Shown in pieces: positions 1-6,051 of a stretch of DNA of 6,570 nucleotides. A program made the position numbers and the translations under genes. The notes below the pieces were generated by a model. The model was not told the DNA's origin. It searched no databases and worked only from the letters and a program-made list of their open reading frames with translations. The DNA is from Anaerolineaceae bacterium UBA700 (lineage in GTDB: Bacteria; Chloroflexota; Anaerolineae; Anaerolineales; Anaerolineaceae), in assembly GCA_002298885.1 (NCBI GenBank), contig DBMK01000252.1:1-6570 (forward strand), read 5' to 3'. Position 1 is the first letter of the stretch, and each line of letters starts with the position of its first letter.

Positions 1-29
1 TGATGCCCGCAGCTCTGCTGCGGGCATCA
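1..29 (-). terminator. Perfect GC-rich hairpin after the DinB-like gene, probable intrinsic terminator
   Basis: Bases 1-13 and 17-29 are exact reverse complements, giving a 13-bp stem closed by a 3-nt loop. The hairpin begins 9 nt past the stop codon of the minus-strand gene at 39-512, which is where an intrinsic terminator would sit. The T-run that should follow on the minus strand would lie outside the window, so termination itself cannot be confirmed. It could also serve a gene entering from the left on the plus strand. Confidence 0.7.
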
Positions 30-38
30 ACCTGTTAA

Positions 39-512
39 TCACTTGAGCGTGTCTTTGAACACGGCGACCTGGGCGCTGTGCTCGCGCTTGTGGCCGTAGA
101 ATGCGTACACCAGGTAATCTTCCAGCGAATACTCCATGCCATACCAGGGCAGAGTCCCGTCCTGGCGGCGTACTTCGGGCGGAATTTTGGCAATCAGCTC
201 CACGTTGCAGGCGCAGGCTTCCTGGTATTCCGCCAGGATCTCCTTCGGCGTCCTTGACGCGCGCTGGCCCACCTGGGTATCGTTGAAACCCGCCTGCGTC
301 CGGTATTGGTCCAGGGTGGGCGTTGGGCCGCCGCCCAGGAAGCCGTTCAGCACTTCGGTAAGCACCTGCTCATAGGAGGCCAGGTGCGCCATGATGTCCT
401 TGACCGACCACCATCCGCAAACCCCGGACGTCTGCCATTGGTTATCCGGAATACCGTCCAATGTGCGCATGACGGTCTGGTTGCCATATTTCAATATATC
501 CACTGCGTTCAT
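39..512 (-). CDS. DinB-superfamily protein (DinB_2 / DfsB-ClbS-like), 157 aa
   Basis: This is a small, probably cytoplasmic four-helix-bundle protein of the DinB/YfiT superfamily. Many members bind a divalent metal through three histidines; some act as thiol-dependent transferases or self-protection proteins, and most have no known substrate. The sequence shows the superfamily pattern: an N-terminal helix, then a W-S-V-K-D-I-x-A-H-L segment around residues 35-44 with H43, and a C-terminal H-K-R-E-H motif giving H141 and H145. H43, H141 and H145 are the likely metal triad, so the site looks intact. An upstream in-frame ATG would add 34 residues that do not resemble the family. I chose the internal ATG at 512 because a GGAGG lies 6 nt before it and the DinB pattern begins there. 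The gene is divergent from the glycosyltransferase at 667 and is followed by a strong hairpin. The exact function is unknown. Confidence 0.85.
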   Translation of the reverse strand: MNAVDILKYGNQTVMRTLDGIPDNQWQTSGVCGWWSVKDIMAHLASYEQVLTEVLNGFLGGGPTPTLDQYRTQAGFNDTQVGQRASRTPKEILAEYQEACACNVELIAKIPPEVRRQDGTLPWYGMEYSLEDYLVYAFYGHKREHSAQVAVFKDTLK

Positions 513-518
513 CCAGGG

Positions 519-523
519 CCTCC
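519..523 (-). promoter_or_regulatory. Ribosome binding site fixing the start of the DinB-like gene
   Basis: On the minus strand GGAGG occupies 523-519, with a 6-nt spacer to the ATG at 512. No comparable site precedes the longer open-frame start at 614, which supports the 157-aa product. Confidence 0.7.
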
Positions 524-538
524 ACAAGTGTTTTTCCG

Positions 539-567
539 ATCTTAACATAGTGGGGCGGCATAAACAA
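539..567 (-). promoter_or_regulatory. Candidate promoter for the DinB-like gene
   Basis: Reading the minus strand, TTGTTT (567-562) and TAAGAT (544-539) are separated by 17 nt. They match the sigma-70 consensus at 3 of 6 and 4 of 6 positions. The predicted transcript would start near 532 and carry the GGAGG site in a leader of about 20 nt. The spacer overlaps the left arm of the inverted repeat at 551-595, so a protein binding there could control this promoter. The match is modest and is a prediction only. Confidence 0.35.
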
Positions 568-595
568 GACCAATTTGGTATTAATTTCCGCCCCA
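551..595. repeat. Nested inverted repeat in the divergent intergenic region
   Basis: TGGGGCGG at 551-558 is the exact reverse complement of CCGCCCCA at 588-595. Inside this pair, ACCAA-T-TTGGT at 569-579 is a second perfect inverted repeat, and its centre is within about 1 bp of the outer one. Two nearly concentric palindromes between divergent genes suggest an operator or cruciform-capable control site. There is no T-run next to the stem, so a terminator is unlikely. Confidence 0.6.
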
Positions 596-607
596 TTCTT
601 AAAGAAT
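595..607. promoter_or_regulatory. Perfect 13-bp palindrome, candidate operator
   Basis: ATTCTT-A-AAGAAT reads identically on both strands (6+1+6). It lies upstream of the perfect TATAAT at 641-646, and on the other side upstream of the candidate DinB-gene promoter. The symmetry and position suit a dimeric regulator, but no regulator gene is in the window and the family cannot be named. Confidence 0.4.
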
Positions 608-640
608 CCCGCATTTAATCATTTCTTAATACTGCGTGAA

Positions 641-646
641 TATAAT
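641..646 (+). promoter_or_regulatory. Candidate -10 element for the glycosyltransferase gene
   Basis: A perfect TATAAT lies 20 nt before the ATG at 667. A TG dinucleotide precedes it by 2 nt, one base off the extended -10 spacing. I find no good -35 hexamer at 15-19 nt spacing. The transcript would start near 653, leaving a leader of about 14 nt to the ATG at 667 or about 26 nt to the ATG at 679. A weak -35 would fit activator dependence, but that is inference. Confidence 0.45.
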
Positions 647-661
647 CTGAACCATTCTCCA

Positions 662-673
662 TTATCATGATAA
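662..673. promoter_or_regulatory. Perfect 12-bp palindrome covering the annotated start codon
   Basis: TTATCA-TGATAA is exactly self-complementary and contains the ATG at 667-669. It lies roughly +9 to +20 from the transcription start predicted from TATAAT at 641-646, a usual place for a repressor operator. Its presence makes the in-frame ATG at 679 a credible alternative start. A 12-bp AT-rich palindrome can also occur by chance. Confidence 0.35.
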
Positions 674-2688
674 GAGTTATGAGAACCGCGCTAGAACAAA
701 CGATCCCAGCCAATAAGCTGCAGGCCCTCATTCTCAGGCTGCCGCGCCCATCCGTGCTGCGTATGGTTGGGCTCGTCTCTATCGTCGGCCTGGCAGTTGG
801 CCTGCGCTTTTATAACCTTTCAGCCCTGGGCGAAGCAAACCACTACTATACCGCCGCAGTCCAGAGCATGCTGCAATCCTGGCACAATTTCTTCTTCGTG
901 GCCGCCGAACCGGGTGGCTCGGTGACCATCGATAAGCCGCCAGTGGGGCTGTGGCTGCAGGCGATTTCGGCGTATTTCCTCGGCGTCAACGGACTGGGCG
1001 TGCTTCTGCCTCAGCTCGTGGCCGGCATCCTCTCTGTAATCCTGGTCAACCACCTGGTCAGCCGGTCGTTCGGGACCGCGGCCGGGCTGTTGGCGGCGCT
1101 GGTGCTGGCGATCACGCCCGTTTCGGTCGCCGTAGACCGCAACAACACCATGGACAGCACCCTGATCTTGACCTTGCTGCTGGCCGCCTGGGCGTTTTTG
1201 AAAGCGGCCGAAAGCAGTCGGTTTCGATTTCTATTAATCGGCGCTGTCCTGGTGGGGATTGGATTCAACATCAAGATGCTGGCGGCGTTCCTGCCCTTGC
1301 CCGCATTTGCCGGCCTGTACCTCTTCGGGTCCAGCGAAAAATGGAGGTCCAAGCTGGGCCGGCTGGCCCTGGCAGGCGGCGTGCTGGTCGCGGTCTCACT
1401 GTCCTGGGTCACCATCGTCCAGCTTACCCCCGCCGACCAGCGCCCCTACGTGGGCAGCAGCGGGGATAACTCCGAATTCAGCCTCATCCTGGGCTACAAC
1501 GGGGTGGACCGCCTGCTGGGGATGGGCGGCAGCTCGGCCGGCTTTCGCGGCGGCAGCCCCTTCGCCCCCGGCTTTCCGGGGCCCGGTGCCGGTGGAAGGG
1601 GAGGATTTTTCGGTGGCGCGGGACCCGGGCCAGCCAACGGCGGGATGAGCGGCACGGGTCAGGCCGGGACGCTGCGGCTCTTTTCGGCGCCATTGAGCAA
1701 AGAGGTGAGCTGGCTGCTGCCTTTCGCATTGTTCAGCCTGGCGCTCCTCGCCTTCAGAGAACGCTTCAAAGTCCCACTCGGGCCGAAATTCCGGGCTGCG
1801 CTCCTGTGGGGAGGCTGGCTGTTGGTCGGCGCGGCTTTCTTCAGCGTGGCCGGGTTCTTCCACGAGTATTACCTGGCCCTCATCGCCCCGCCCCTGGCAG
1901 CCCTGGTGGGCATTGGGGCGGTCGAGCTGTGGCGTCTGGCTAAAAGCCAGCCGTGGAAAGCCATCATGCTACTCCTGGGGGCAGCCGGTGTGACGCTCTT
2001 TTTCCAGGTCTTTACCGCTGCGGCCTTTGAACGCGATGTTTGGTGGCTGCCGGCGACCTTTGTCATTTTCGTCGCCGGGGCGCTGCTCCTGCTGGCCGTG
2101 GCAAACGTCGAGCGTCTCGGCAGCCGCGTAACCCTGGCCGGGTTTAGCTGCGTGGTTTCGGCCTGCTTGATCACTCCCGGCATCTGGTCCGGACTGACGA
2201 TGCTCAACCCCACCGAAAACCAATCCCTGCCGGCGGCTTATGCGGGCCAGAGCTCCGGTGTGCCTAACCGGGGCGGAATTCAGGTGAATAAGAACTTGTT
2301 GGATTATTTGCAGGCCAATACGCAGCAAAATAAATTCTTGGTGGCTGTCCCCAGTTCGATGCAAGGCGCGGATTATGTGCTGGCTTCTGGAAGGCCGGTG
2401 CTTTACCTGGGCGGTTTCATGGGCATGGACCAGGTGGTTACCAGCGAGCAGTTAAGCCAGTTGGTGGCCTCGGGCGCGCTGCGCTACATTTATTGGGACG
2501 CGCGCCAGGGCAGCATGGGCAGCCGCTCCAATCTATCGCCGTGGATCCAGGCCAACTGCATCAGCGTCAGCGGTTTCGACGTGCAGACGCGCAATTCCGG
2601 CGCGCCGGATGGAACGGGCGCTTTTTCAGGCGTCGGTGGTGGCTTTGGGTTTGGCGCCATGCAAGTTTCTCTATACGATTGTAAGTAA
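667..2688 (+). CDS. Polytopic membrane glycosyltransferase, GT39 / YkcB-like family, 673 aa
   Basis: This is a PMT/ArnT-type integral membrane glycosyltransferase, expected to move a sugar from a polyprenyl-phosphate donor to a target on the outer face of the membrane; donor and acceptor cannot be read from sequence. About 12-13 hydrophobic segments are visible. Family marks are the first outer loop with E56 followed by H-Y-Y and A-A-V-Q-S-M-L (56-69), V-T-I-D-K-P-P (86-92), D-R-N-N-T-M-D-S (157-164) and H-E-Y-Y (399-402). E56 is the likely catalytic acid by analogy with the PMT first-loop acidic residue. Residues 286-333 form a glycine/proline-rich low-complexity loop. After the last membrane segment, near 508, a soluble C-terminal domain of about 150 residues matches the YkcA/YkcB-type extracytoplasmic domain. 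The 667 start lacks a Shine-Dalgarno site and overlaps a palindrome; ATG 679 (669 aa) is possible. The gene converges on the diguanylate cyclase. Confidence 0.88.
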   Translation: MIRVMRTALEQTIPANKLQALILRLPRPSVLRMVGLVSIVGLAVGLRFYNLSALGEANHYYTAAVQSMLQSWHNFFFVAAEPGGSVTIDKPPVGLWLQAISAYFLGVNGLGVLLPQLVAGILSVILVNHLVSRSFGTAAGLLAALVLAITPVSVAVDRNNTMDSTLILTLLLAAWAFLKAAESSRFRFLLIGAVLVGIGFNIKMLAAFLPLPAFAGLYLFGSSEKWRSKLGRLALAGGVLVAVSLSWVTIVQLTPADQRPYVGSSGDNSEFSLILGYNGVDRLLGMGGSSAGFRGGSPFAPGFPGPGAGGRGGFFGGAGPGPANGGMSGTGQAGTLRLFSAPLSKEVSWLLPFALFSLALLAFRERFKVPLGPKFRAALLWGGWLLVGAAFFSVAGFFHEYYLALIAPPLAALVGIGAVELWRLAKSQPWKAIMLLLGAAGVTLFFQVFTAAAFERDVWWLPATFVIFVAGALLLLAVANVERLGSRVTLAGFSCVVSACLITPGIWSGLTMLNPTENQSLPAAYAGQSSGVPNRGGIQVNKNLLDYLQANTQQNKFLVAVPSSMQGADYVLASGRPVLYLGGFMGMDQVVTSEQLSQLVASGALRYIYWDARQGSMGSRSNLSPWIQANCISVSGFDVQTRNSGAPDGTGAFSGVGGGFGFGAMQVSLYDCK

Positions 2689-2697
2689 TTTACAGGA

Positions 2698-4452
2698 TCA
2701 ACCCGGCCTGGAGGTCCTGACGCAGTTGCGCCCGGCGTTCTTGGCCGCGTAAAGCCCCCGGTCGGCCGCCTTGATGACCTGTTCGCTGGTGTTGCCGTCC
2801 AATGGATACGAAGCCACCCCCAGCGAAATGGTGTTGAATATTTTTGAGCCCTCGTAATCCACTTCGAGTGCCTGAAACATACTTCGGCAAAATTCGGAGC
2901 GCTTGATGGCGTCCTGCGGTTTCATATACGGGTAGACCATCAGGAATTCCTCGCCGCCGTAGCGGGCCACGATATCCCCGGCGCGGATGCAGTTGCGTAG
3001 CATTTTCCCAAGGGCGCGTAAAACGGCGTCCCCTGCCAGATGGCCATAAGTATCATTCACATTCTTAAATTGGTCGATGTCTATCATCACCAGGCTGAGT
3101 GAGTAGGCTTCGCGCTGGGCGCGGGCGAACTCTCGCTCCAATGTCTCGTCCAAATAGCGCCGGTTGAAACAACTGGTCAATGGATCGCGGATGGCCTGCT
3201 CGCGCAGTTTCTCCTGGAGATTCTTGTTCTCCTCCAACTGCGCCTGGAGTGTTGCGCTGGCAGCTTCAGCTTCCCAGCGGGCAGCGTGGGCATCCGACAT
3301 TAATTCAAGCGCTTTCTGGTGTTCTTCTGCAAGTTCTCTGGCTCGTTGTTCCAGAGCTTGCTGAGATTGGGCTAAATTTTCCGCCATACTGCGGTAGAGC
3401 GCCTCGCTTTTTTGCAGTTGCAATTCAGCAGATTTTCGCTCGGTTATATCGTGCAGCACCAGCAGGCTGCCGCCAGGCTGCTTGCGTGGCAGATTCATCG
3501 TCTCGAAATTTACTTCGTAACAGCGCGGCTCGACCTGGCTTATTTGGATTTCTAGATTCCCTGGATGATTCGTCACCCCATCCAGGATTGGGGCGGCTTC
3601 GGCCATCAGAAAGCGTTTCAACGGTTCTCCGACCGCATCCCTGGGTAAGTTGAAGATCCTGGCGGCAGCCGGGTTGAAATCCAGCAGGTTTTGCTTGTCG
3701 TCCAGCACGATCACGCCATCGACCATATTCTCAAACATGACATCGTGCGCCAGGGGCGTCAGCTCGATCAGGCGGAAATTGAAGAATCCCCAACCCATGA
3801 TCAGGCCAGAGAGGATCATAGCGAATGGGTTGGCGTCCAGGTTGGGTATAGGCTCGATTCCGGCCAGGTGAAGGCTGGCAACGGTAATCGTGAGCAGGCT
3901 GGCGACGAGCATGACAATCACCTGCTTGCGGTAAATGGTGTGAGTGAACGGGAAGCGGCGCGCCAGCAGGAAGACGACGAAGAAGAAGGATACGAACGAA
4001 TAAGCTGGATGCAGCCAGTACAATGGCCCGCGCTGCACTTGAAGGGTGAAAAACGGCCCGGCGTAGTCCAGGCTGGCCGAAGTATAGAAAAGGTGGTGCA
4101 AATCATTAGTGAATACCACCAGGAGTGAAACGACCGGCAGGATCCACAGGATCACCAGGCGGGATGGTTTCATCCATTGAGTGTGGTTTGTATAAAACAG
4201 AGCCAAGCTCAACCAAAGGGCAGGCACGTTTACGACGCCCAGATATTCAATCCGGATCGACCACATCATTTCTTCAAGGTTCAGGCTGAGCAGTTCGAGT
4301 GTATACCCGAAGGCATATGCGGCTACAGCCAGCATCAATCCTGAAAAGAGAATGGCGCTGACTGCCGGTCTGCGTCGCCAGGAAAGTACCCCCATCCAGG
4401 AACAAATTGACGCCCCTACAACCAGGAAAGAGATCAGTGCAATTCTAAGCAT
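2698..4452 (-). CDS. Membrane diguanylate cyclase: 7TM sensor, PAS, coiled coil, GGDEF; 584 aa
   Basis: It is expected to make cyclic di-GMP from two GTP at the cytoplasmic face in response to a membrane or intracellular cue. Residues 1-227 hold seven hydrophobic segments resembling the histidine-kinase N-terminal 7TM domain. Residues about 236-338 are a PAS domain (F-E-N-M-V-D-G-V-I-V-L-D start, D-I-T-E-R-K end). Residues 338-420 are a long charged heptad-like coiled coil, probably a dimerising linker. Residues 420-580 are the GGDEF domain with D-P-L-T (423-426), D-I-D-Q-F-K-N (458-464) and the active motif G-G-E-E-F (499-503). RAGD at 490-493 is the product-inhibition site (RxxD), correctly placed five residues before GGEEF. 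No EAL or HD-GYP domain follows. All key residues are present, so it should be active and feedback-inhibited. It lies 69 bp after the emfourin gene on the same strand and may be co-transcribed, although an extended -10 sits in that gap. The Shine-Dalgarno site is weak. Confidence 0.92.
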   Translation of the reverse strand: MLRIALISFLVVGASICSWMGVLSWRRRPAVSAILFSGLMLAVAAYAFGYTLELLSLNLEEMMWSIRIEYLGVVNVPALWLSLALFYTNHTQWMKPSRLVILWILPVVSLLVVFTNDLHHLFYTSASLDYAGPFFTLQVQRGPLYWLHPAYSFVSFFFVVFLLARRFPFTHTIYRKQVIVMLVASLLTITVASLHLAGIEPIPNLDANPFAMILSGLIMGWGFFNFRLIELTPLAHDVMFENMVDGVIVLDDKQNLLDFNPAAARIFNLPRDAVGEPLKRFLMAEAAPILDGVTNHPGNLEIQISQVEPRCYEVNFETMNLPRKQPGGSLLVLHDITERKSAELQLQKSEALYRSMAENLAQSQQALEQRARELAEEHQKALELMSDAHAARWEAEAASATLQAQLEENKNLQEKLREQAIRDPLTSCFNRRYLDETLEREFARAQREAYSLSLVMIDIDQFKNVNDTYGHLAGDAVLRALGKMLRNCIRAGDIVARYGGEEFLMVYPYMKPQDAIKRSEFCRSMFQALEVDYEGSKIFNTISLGVASYPLDGNTSEQVIKAADRGLYAAKNAGRNCVRTSRPG

Positions 4453-4470
4453 GCTGAAACCCGATGCTTG

Positions 4471-4479
4471 ATTCTAACA
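4471..4479 (-). promoter_or_regulatory. Candidate extended -10 promoter for the diguanylate cyclase gene
   Basis: On the minus strand TGTTAGAAT matches the extended -10 form TGn-TATAAT, with one mismatch in the hexamer. It lies 18 nt upstream of the ATG at 4452, so transcription would start near 4464 with a leader of about 12 nt. No good -35 is visible, which extended -10 promoters tolerate. If real, the cyclase can be expressed apart from the protease operon. Confidence 0.4.
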
Positions 4480-4521
4480 CTCTCCGGTATTTGGCCAGTA
4501 AGGTACTTTATACAAGCCGGC

Positions 4522-4830
4522 TCACCGGTTCTGGGAGGTCCGTTTTAAGAAGAGAATGCGCTGGATCAAGGGTTGGAGAGTCTCAGGAACACCCGATTCG
4601 GAAACCTCCACAATCCGGCTCGCTCCTGATTTCTGAATAGTGATGCGATATGAAAACCGGTCCGCACCCGGACCGGCAGGCATTATTTTTTCAGGCAGGG
4701 AAAAGAAATTTGCGGCCTCGACCATGGATTCCAACGAGGCTTTTTCCTGCGGGTCGAGCGCTTCCGTGTCGACCTGGGCGTGCAGAACCATTCCGGCGAA
4801 GCCGCCGCTGCGCTCCAGTTGAATGATCAT
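4522..4830 (-). CDS. Emfourin-like inhibitor of protealysin-type M4 proteases, 102 aa
   Basis: Emfourin is the small protein inhibitor encoded next to protealysin in Serratia; it binds the M4 protease and blocks its activity. This product has the expected size of about 100 residues and the family pattern: an N-terminal strand ending in E-R-S-G-G-F-A-G (6-13), a helical middle with N-F-F-S-L-P (41-46), then D-R-F-S-Y-R-I-T-I (57-65), and a C-terminal V-P-E-T-L-Q-P-L-I helix (81-89). There is no signal peptide or membrane segment. The start codon is 4 bp after the protease stop, and an AGGA lies inside the end of the protease gene, 7 nt before the ATG, so translation is probably coupled and keeps protease and inhibitor in proportion. 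Assignment comes from recalled family pattern plus strong gene context. That it inhibits this particular protease is inference. Confidence 0.85.
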   Translation of the reverse strand: MIIQLERSGGFAGMVLHAQVDTEALDPQEKASLESMVEAANFFSLPEKIMPAGPGADRFSYRITIQKSGASRIVEVSESGVPETLQPLIQRILFLKRTSQNR

Positions 4831-4834
4831 AAAA

Positions 4835-5962
4835 TTATCCTGAACGCATCCCCAGGAGCTTCAACAGCCCGGGTAGGCAGCCGGGATTGGTTGAGGGCGC
4901 ACCATTTATGCTGATCCCGACGCCAGCCCAGGCCTTGATGATGGCCTGCTGTTCGAGGCTGTTCTGGCCGTACAACTCCCCGGCCACGCTGTTGGTTAAA
5001 TTGGCCGCGTCTTGGAAACTGGCGCTGGCATTGATTCTTTGCAGCGATGTGTACCAGATTCTGCCCGCTTTTTCCCAGGCGTATCCTCCCAACTCAACTG
5101 CCGCCAGGTAAAAGGCGTGGTTGGGGATGCCGGAATTGATGTGCACCCCGCCGTTATCGTCGGTGGTGTTGACGAAATCCTTCATGTTCGCCGGTTGGGG
5201 ATCCTTGCCCAGGACCGGGTCGTTGTAGGCGGTGCCGGGTGCCTTCATAGAGCGGATGCCGACGCCCTTGACGTTGCTGGTGAACAGTCCTTCGCCGATG
5301 ATCCAATCCGCCGACGCCGCCGAATGCCCCAGGCGGCGCTGCTTGACCAGCGAGCCGAACACGTCTGAGAAGGATTCGTTGAGCGCTCCGGATTGGTTCA
5401 TGTAGTTCAGGTTGCCGGTGAATTGGGTCACGCCATGGGTTAATTCGTGTCCGATGACGTCCACTGCGATAGTGAACCGGTTGAACAGCCGTTGGCTGAC
5501 CGGGAGGTCCTCGTCGCCATCGCCGTATACCATCTGCCGTCCGTTCCAAAAGGCGTTATCGTAACCTTGCTGGTAATGGACAGTCGAATCCAGGCGCATC
5601 CCGTTTCCGTCGATCGAATTGCGCTGGTAGATTTCCCAGTAAAGGTCGTAGGTGGCACCTGCTCCGTCGTAAGCTTCGTCGGCTGCCGGGTCGCCGGTGG
5701 GCGAGGCGCCTTCCTGGCGCACAATGGTTCCGGGCAGGTTGGATTGAAAATTGCCTGTGTACACGATGCGCTGTTTGACCGCCGCTTTTTCGGCAGCCAC
5801 CCTGGCCGTAGCCTGTCCTGCCATCGCCTGGCGCTCCAGGCGGAACTGGTTGGTCTGGCGCACCGTTTGAATGGCCTTGGTACGCTGTTGTTCGCTGCCG
5901 GATTGGATGATGCTCGCCAAAACGTGCGGAGGCAGGAAGCAATTCAACGGAGAATGGCTCAT
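4835..5962 (-). CDS. Protealysin-like M4 zinc metalloprotease (thermolysin family, short propeptide), 375 aa
   Basis: It is an endopeptidase made as a precursor. Residues 1 to about 60-75 form the short protealysin-type propeptide with C-F-L-P-P-H-V-L (8-15), the element that in protealysin (PPL) occupies the active-site cleft. The catalytic domain begins around L-P-G-T-I-V-R-Q-E-G (76-85). It has N-A-F-W-N-G (136-141) for substrate binding, the zinc motif HELTH (172-176, catalytic E173), N-E-S-F-S-D (195-200) with third ligand E196, and D-N-G-G-V-H-I-N-S-G (269-278) with catalytic H274. All essential residues are present. There is no signal peptide, as in protealysin, so it may act inside the cell or leave by another route. 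About 25 residues (G-I-S-I onward) follow the usual M4 end near A-G-V-G-I. I chose ATG 5962 because AAAGGAG precedes it and the propeptide begins there; the open frame runs back to 6112 but that stretch overlaps the upstream gene and looks non-coding. It is flanked by two inhibitor genes. Confidence 0.95.
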   Translation of the reverse strand: MSHSPLNCFLPPHVLASIIQSGSEQQRTKAIQTVRQTNQFRLERQAMAGQATARVAAEKAAVKQRIVYTGNFQSNLPGTIVRQEGASPTGDPAADEAYDGAGATYDLYWEIYQRNSIDGNGMRLDSTVHYQQGYDNAFWNGRQMVYGDGDEDLPVSQRLFNRFTIAVDVIGHELTHGVTQFTGNLNYMNQSGALNESFSDVFGSLVKQRRLGHSAASADWIIGEGLFTSNVKGVGIRSMKAPGTAYNDPVLGKDPQPANMKDFVNTTDDNGGVHINSGIPNHAFYLAAVELGGYAWEKAGRIWYTSLQRINASASFQDAANLTNSVAGELYGQNSLEQQAIIKAWAGVGISINGAPSTNPGCLPGLLKLLGMRSG

Positions 5963-5973
5963 AGCAGGTGAGA

Positions 5974-5980
5974 CTCCTTT
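5974..5980 (-). promoter_or_regulatory. Ribosome binding site fixing the M4 protease start
   Basis: AAAGGAG lies on the minus strand 11 nt before the ATG at 5962. Short complementary stretches on either side (AGAC and GTCT, minus strand) could place this site in an 8-nt hairpin loop, but the 4-bp stem is too short to claim regulation. The site supports the 375-aa product over the 425-codon open frame starting at 6112. Confidence 0.75.
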
Positions 5981-5994
5981 CGGTCTGCTCAATC

Positions 5995-6004
5995 CTGGTA
6001 CCAG
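5995..6004. promoter_or_regulatory. 10-bp perfect palindrome upstream of the protease gene
   Basis: CTGGTACCAG lies in the 89-bp gap between the I42 inhibitor stop and the protease start, about 15 nt upstream of the ribosome binding site. No convincing promoter is visible in the gap, so the protease is probably co-transcribed with the inhibitor gene. The palindrome may be a regulator site or chance. Confidence 0.25.
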
Positions 6005-6051
6005 TATCGCGCAGCCATGCTCGAATATGCAAGATTCGGGCCAGATAAAAA

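Noticed and set aside
513..614. 34-residue N-terminal extension of the DinB-like protein
   Set aside because: It covers the palindromic intergenic region and lacks a ribosome site. GGAGG precedes the internal ATG at 512, where the family similarity begins.
951..1469. Plus-strand frame of 172 codons inside the glycosyltransferase
   Set aside because: Overlaps the clearly recognised GT39 gene in another frame; Arg/Gly/Ala-rich with no domain pattern.
1396..1863. Minus-strand frame of 155 codons inside the glycosyltransferase
   Set aside because: Opposite-strand shadow of a G/C-rich coding region; its composition is low-complexity Ala/Arg/Pro/Glu and no family is recognisable.
3180..3653. Plus-strand frame of 157 codons opposite the diguanylate cyclase
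   Set aside because: Antisense shadow of the PAS/coiled-coil coding region; no domain pattern.
4500..4525. CCGG-containing inverted sequence after emfourin as a terminator
   Set aside because: At most a 4-bp stem, overlapping the stop codon, with no T-run.
5447..5971. Plus-strand frame of 174 codons opposite the M4 protease
   Set aside because: Lies antisense to the conserved zinc-site region of the protease, with no ribosome site or recognisable motif. The H-E-L-T-H reading on the minus strand explains the region.
5976..6028. Promoter for the protease in the 89-bp gap
   Set aside because: The best pair, TTGCAT and GATACT on the minus strand at 18-nt spacing, matches only 3 and 4 of 6 positions; co-transcription from 6379-6407 is simpler.
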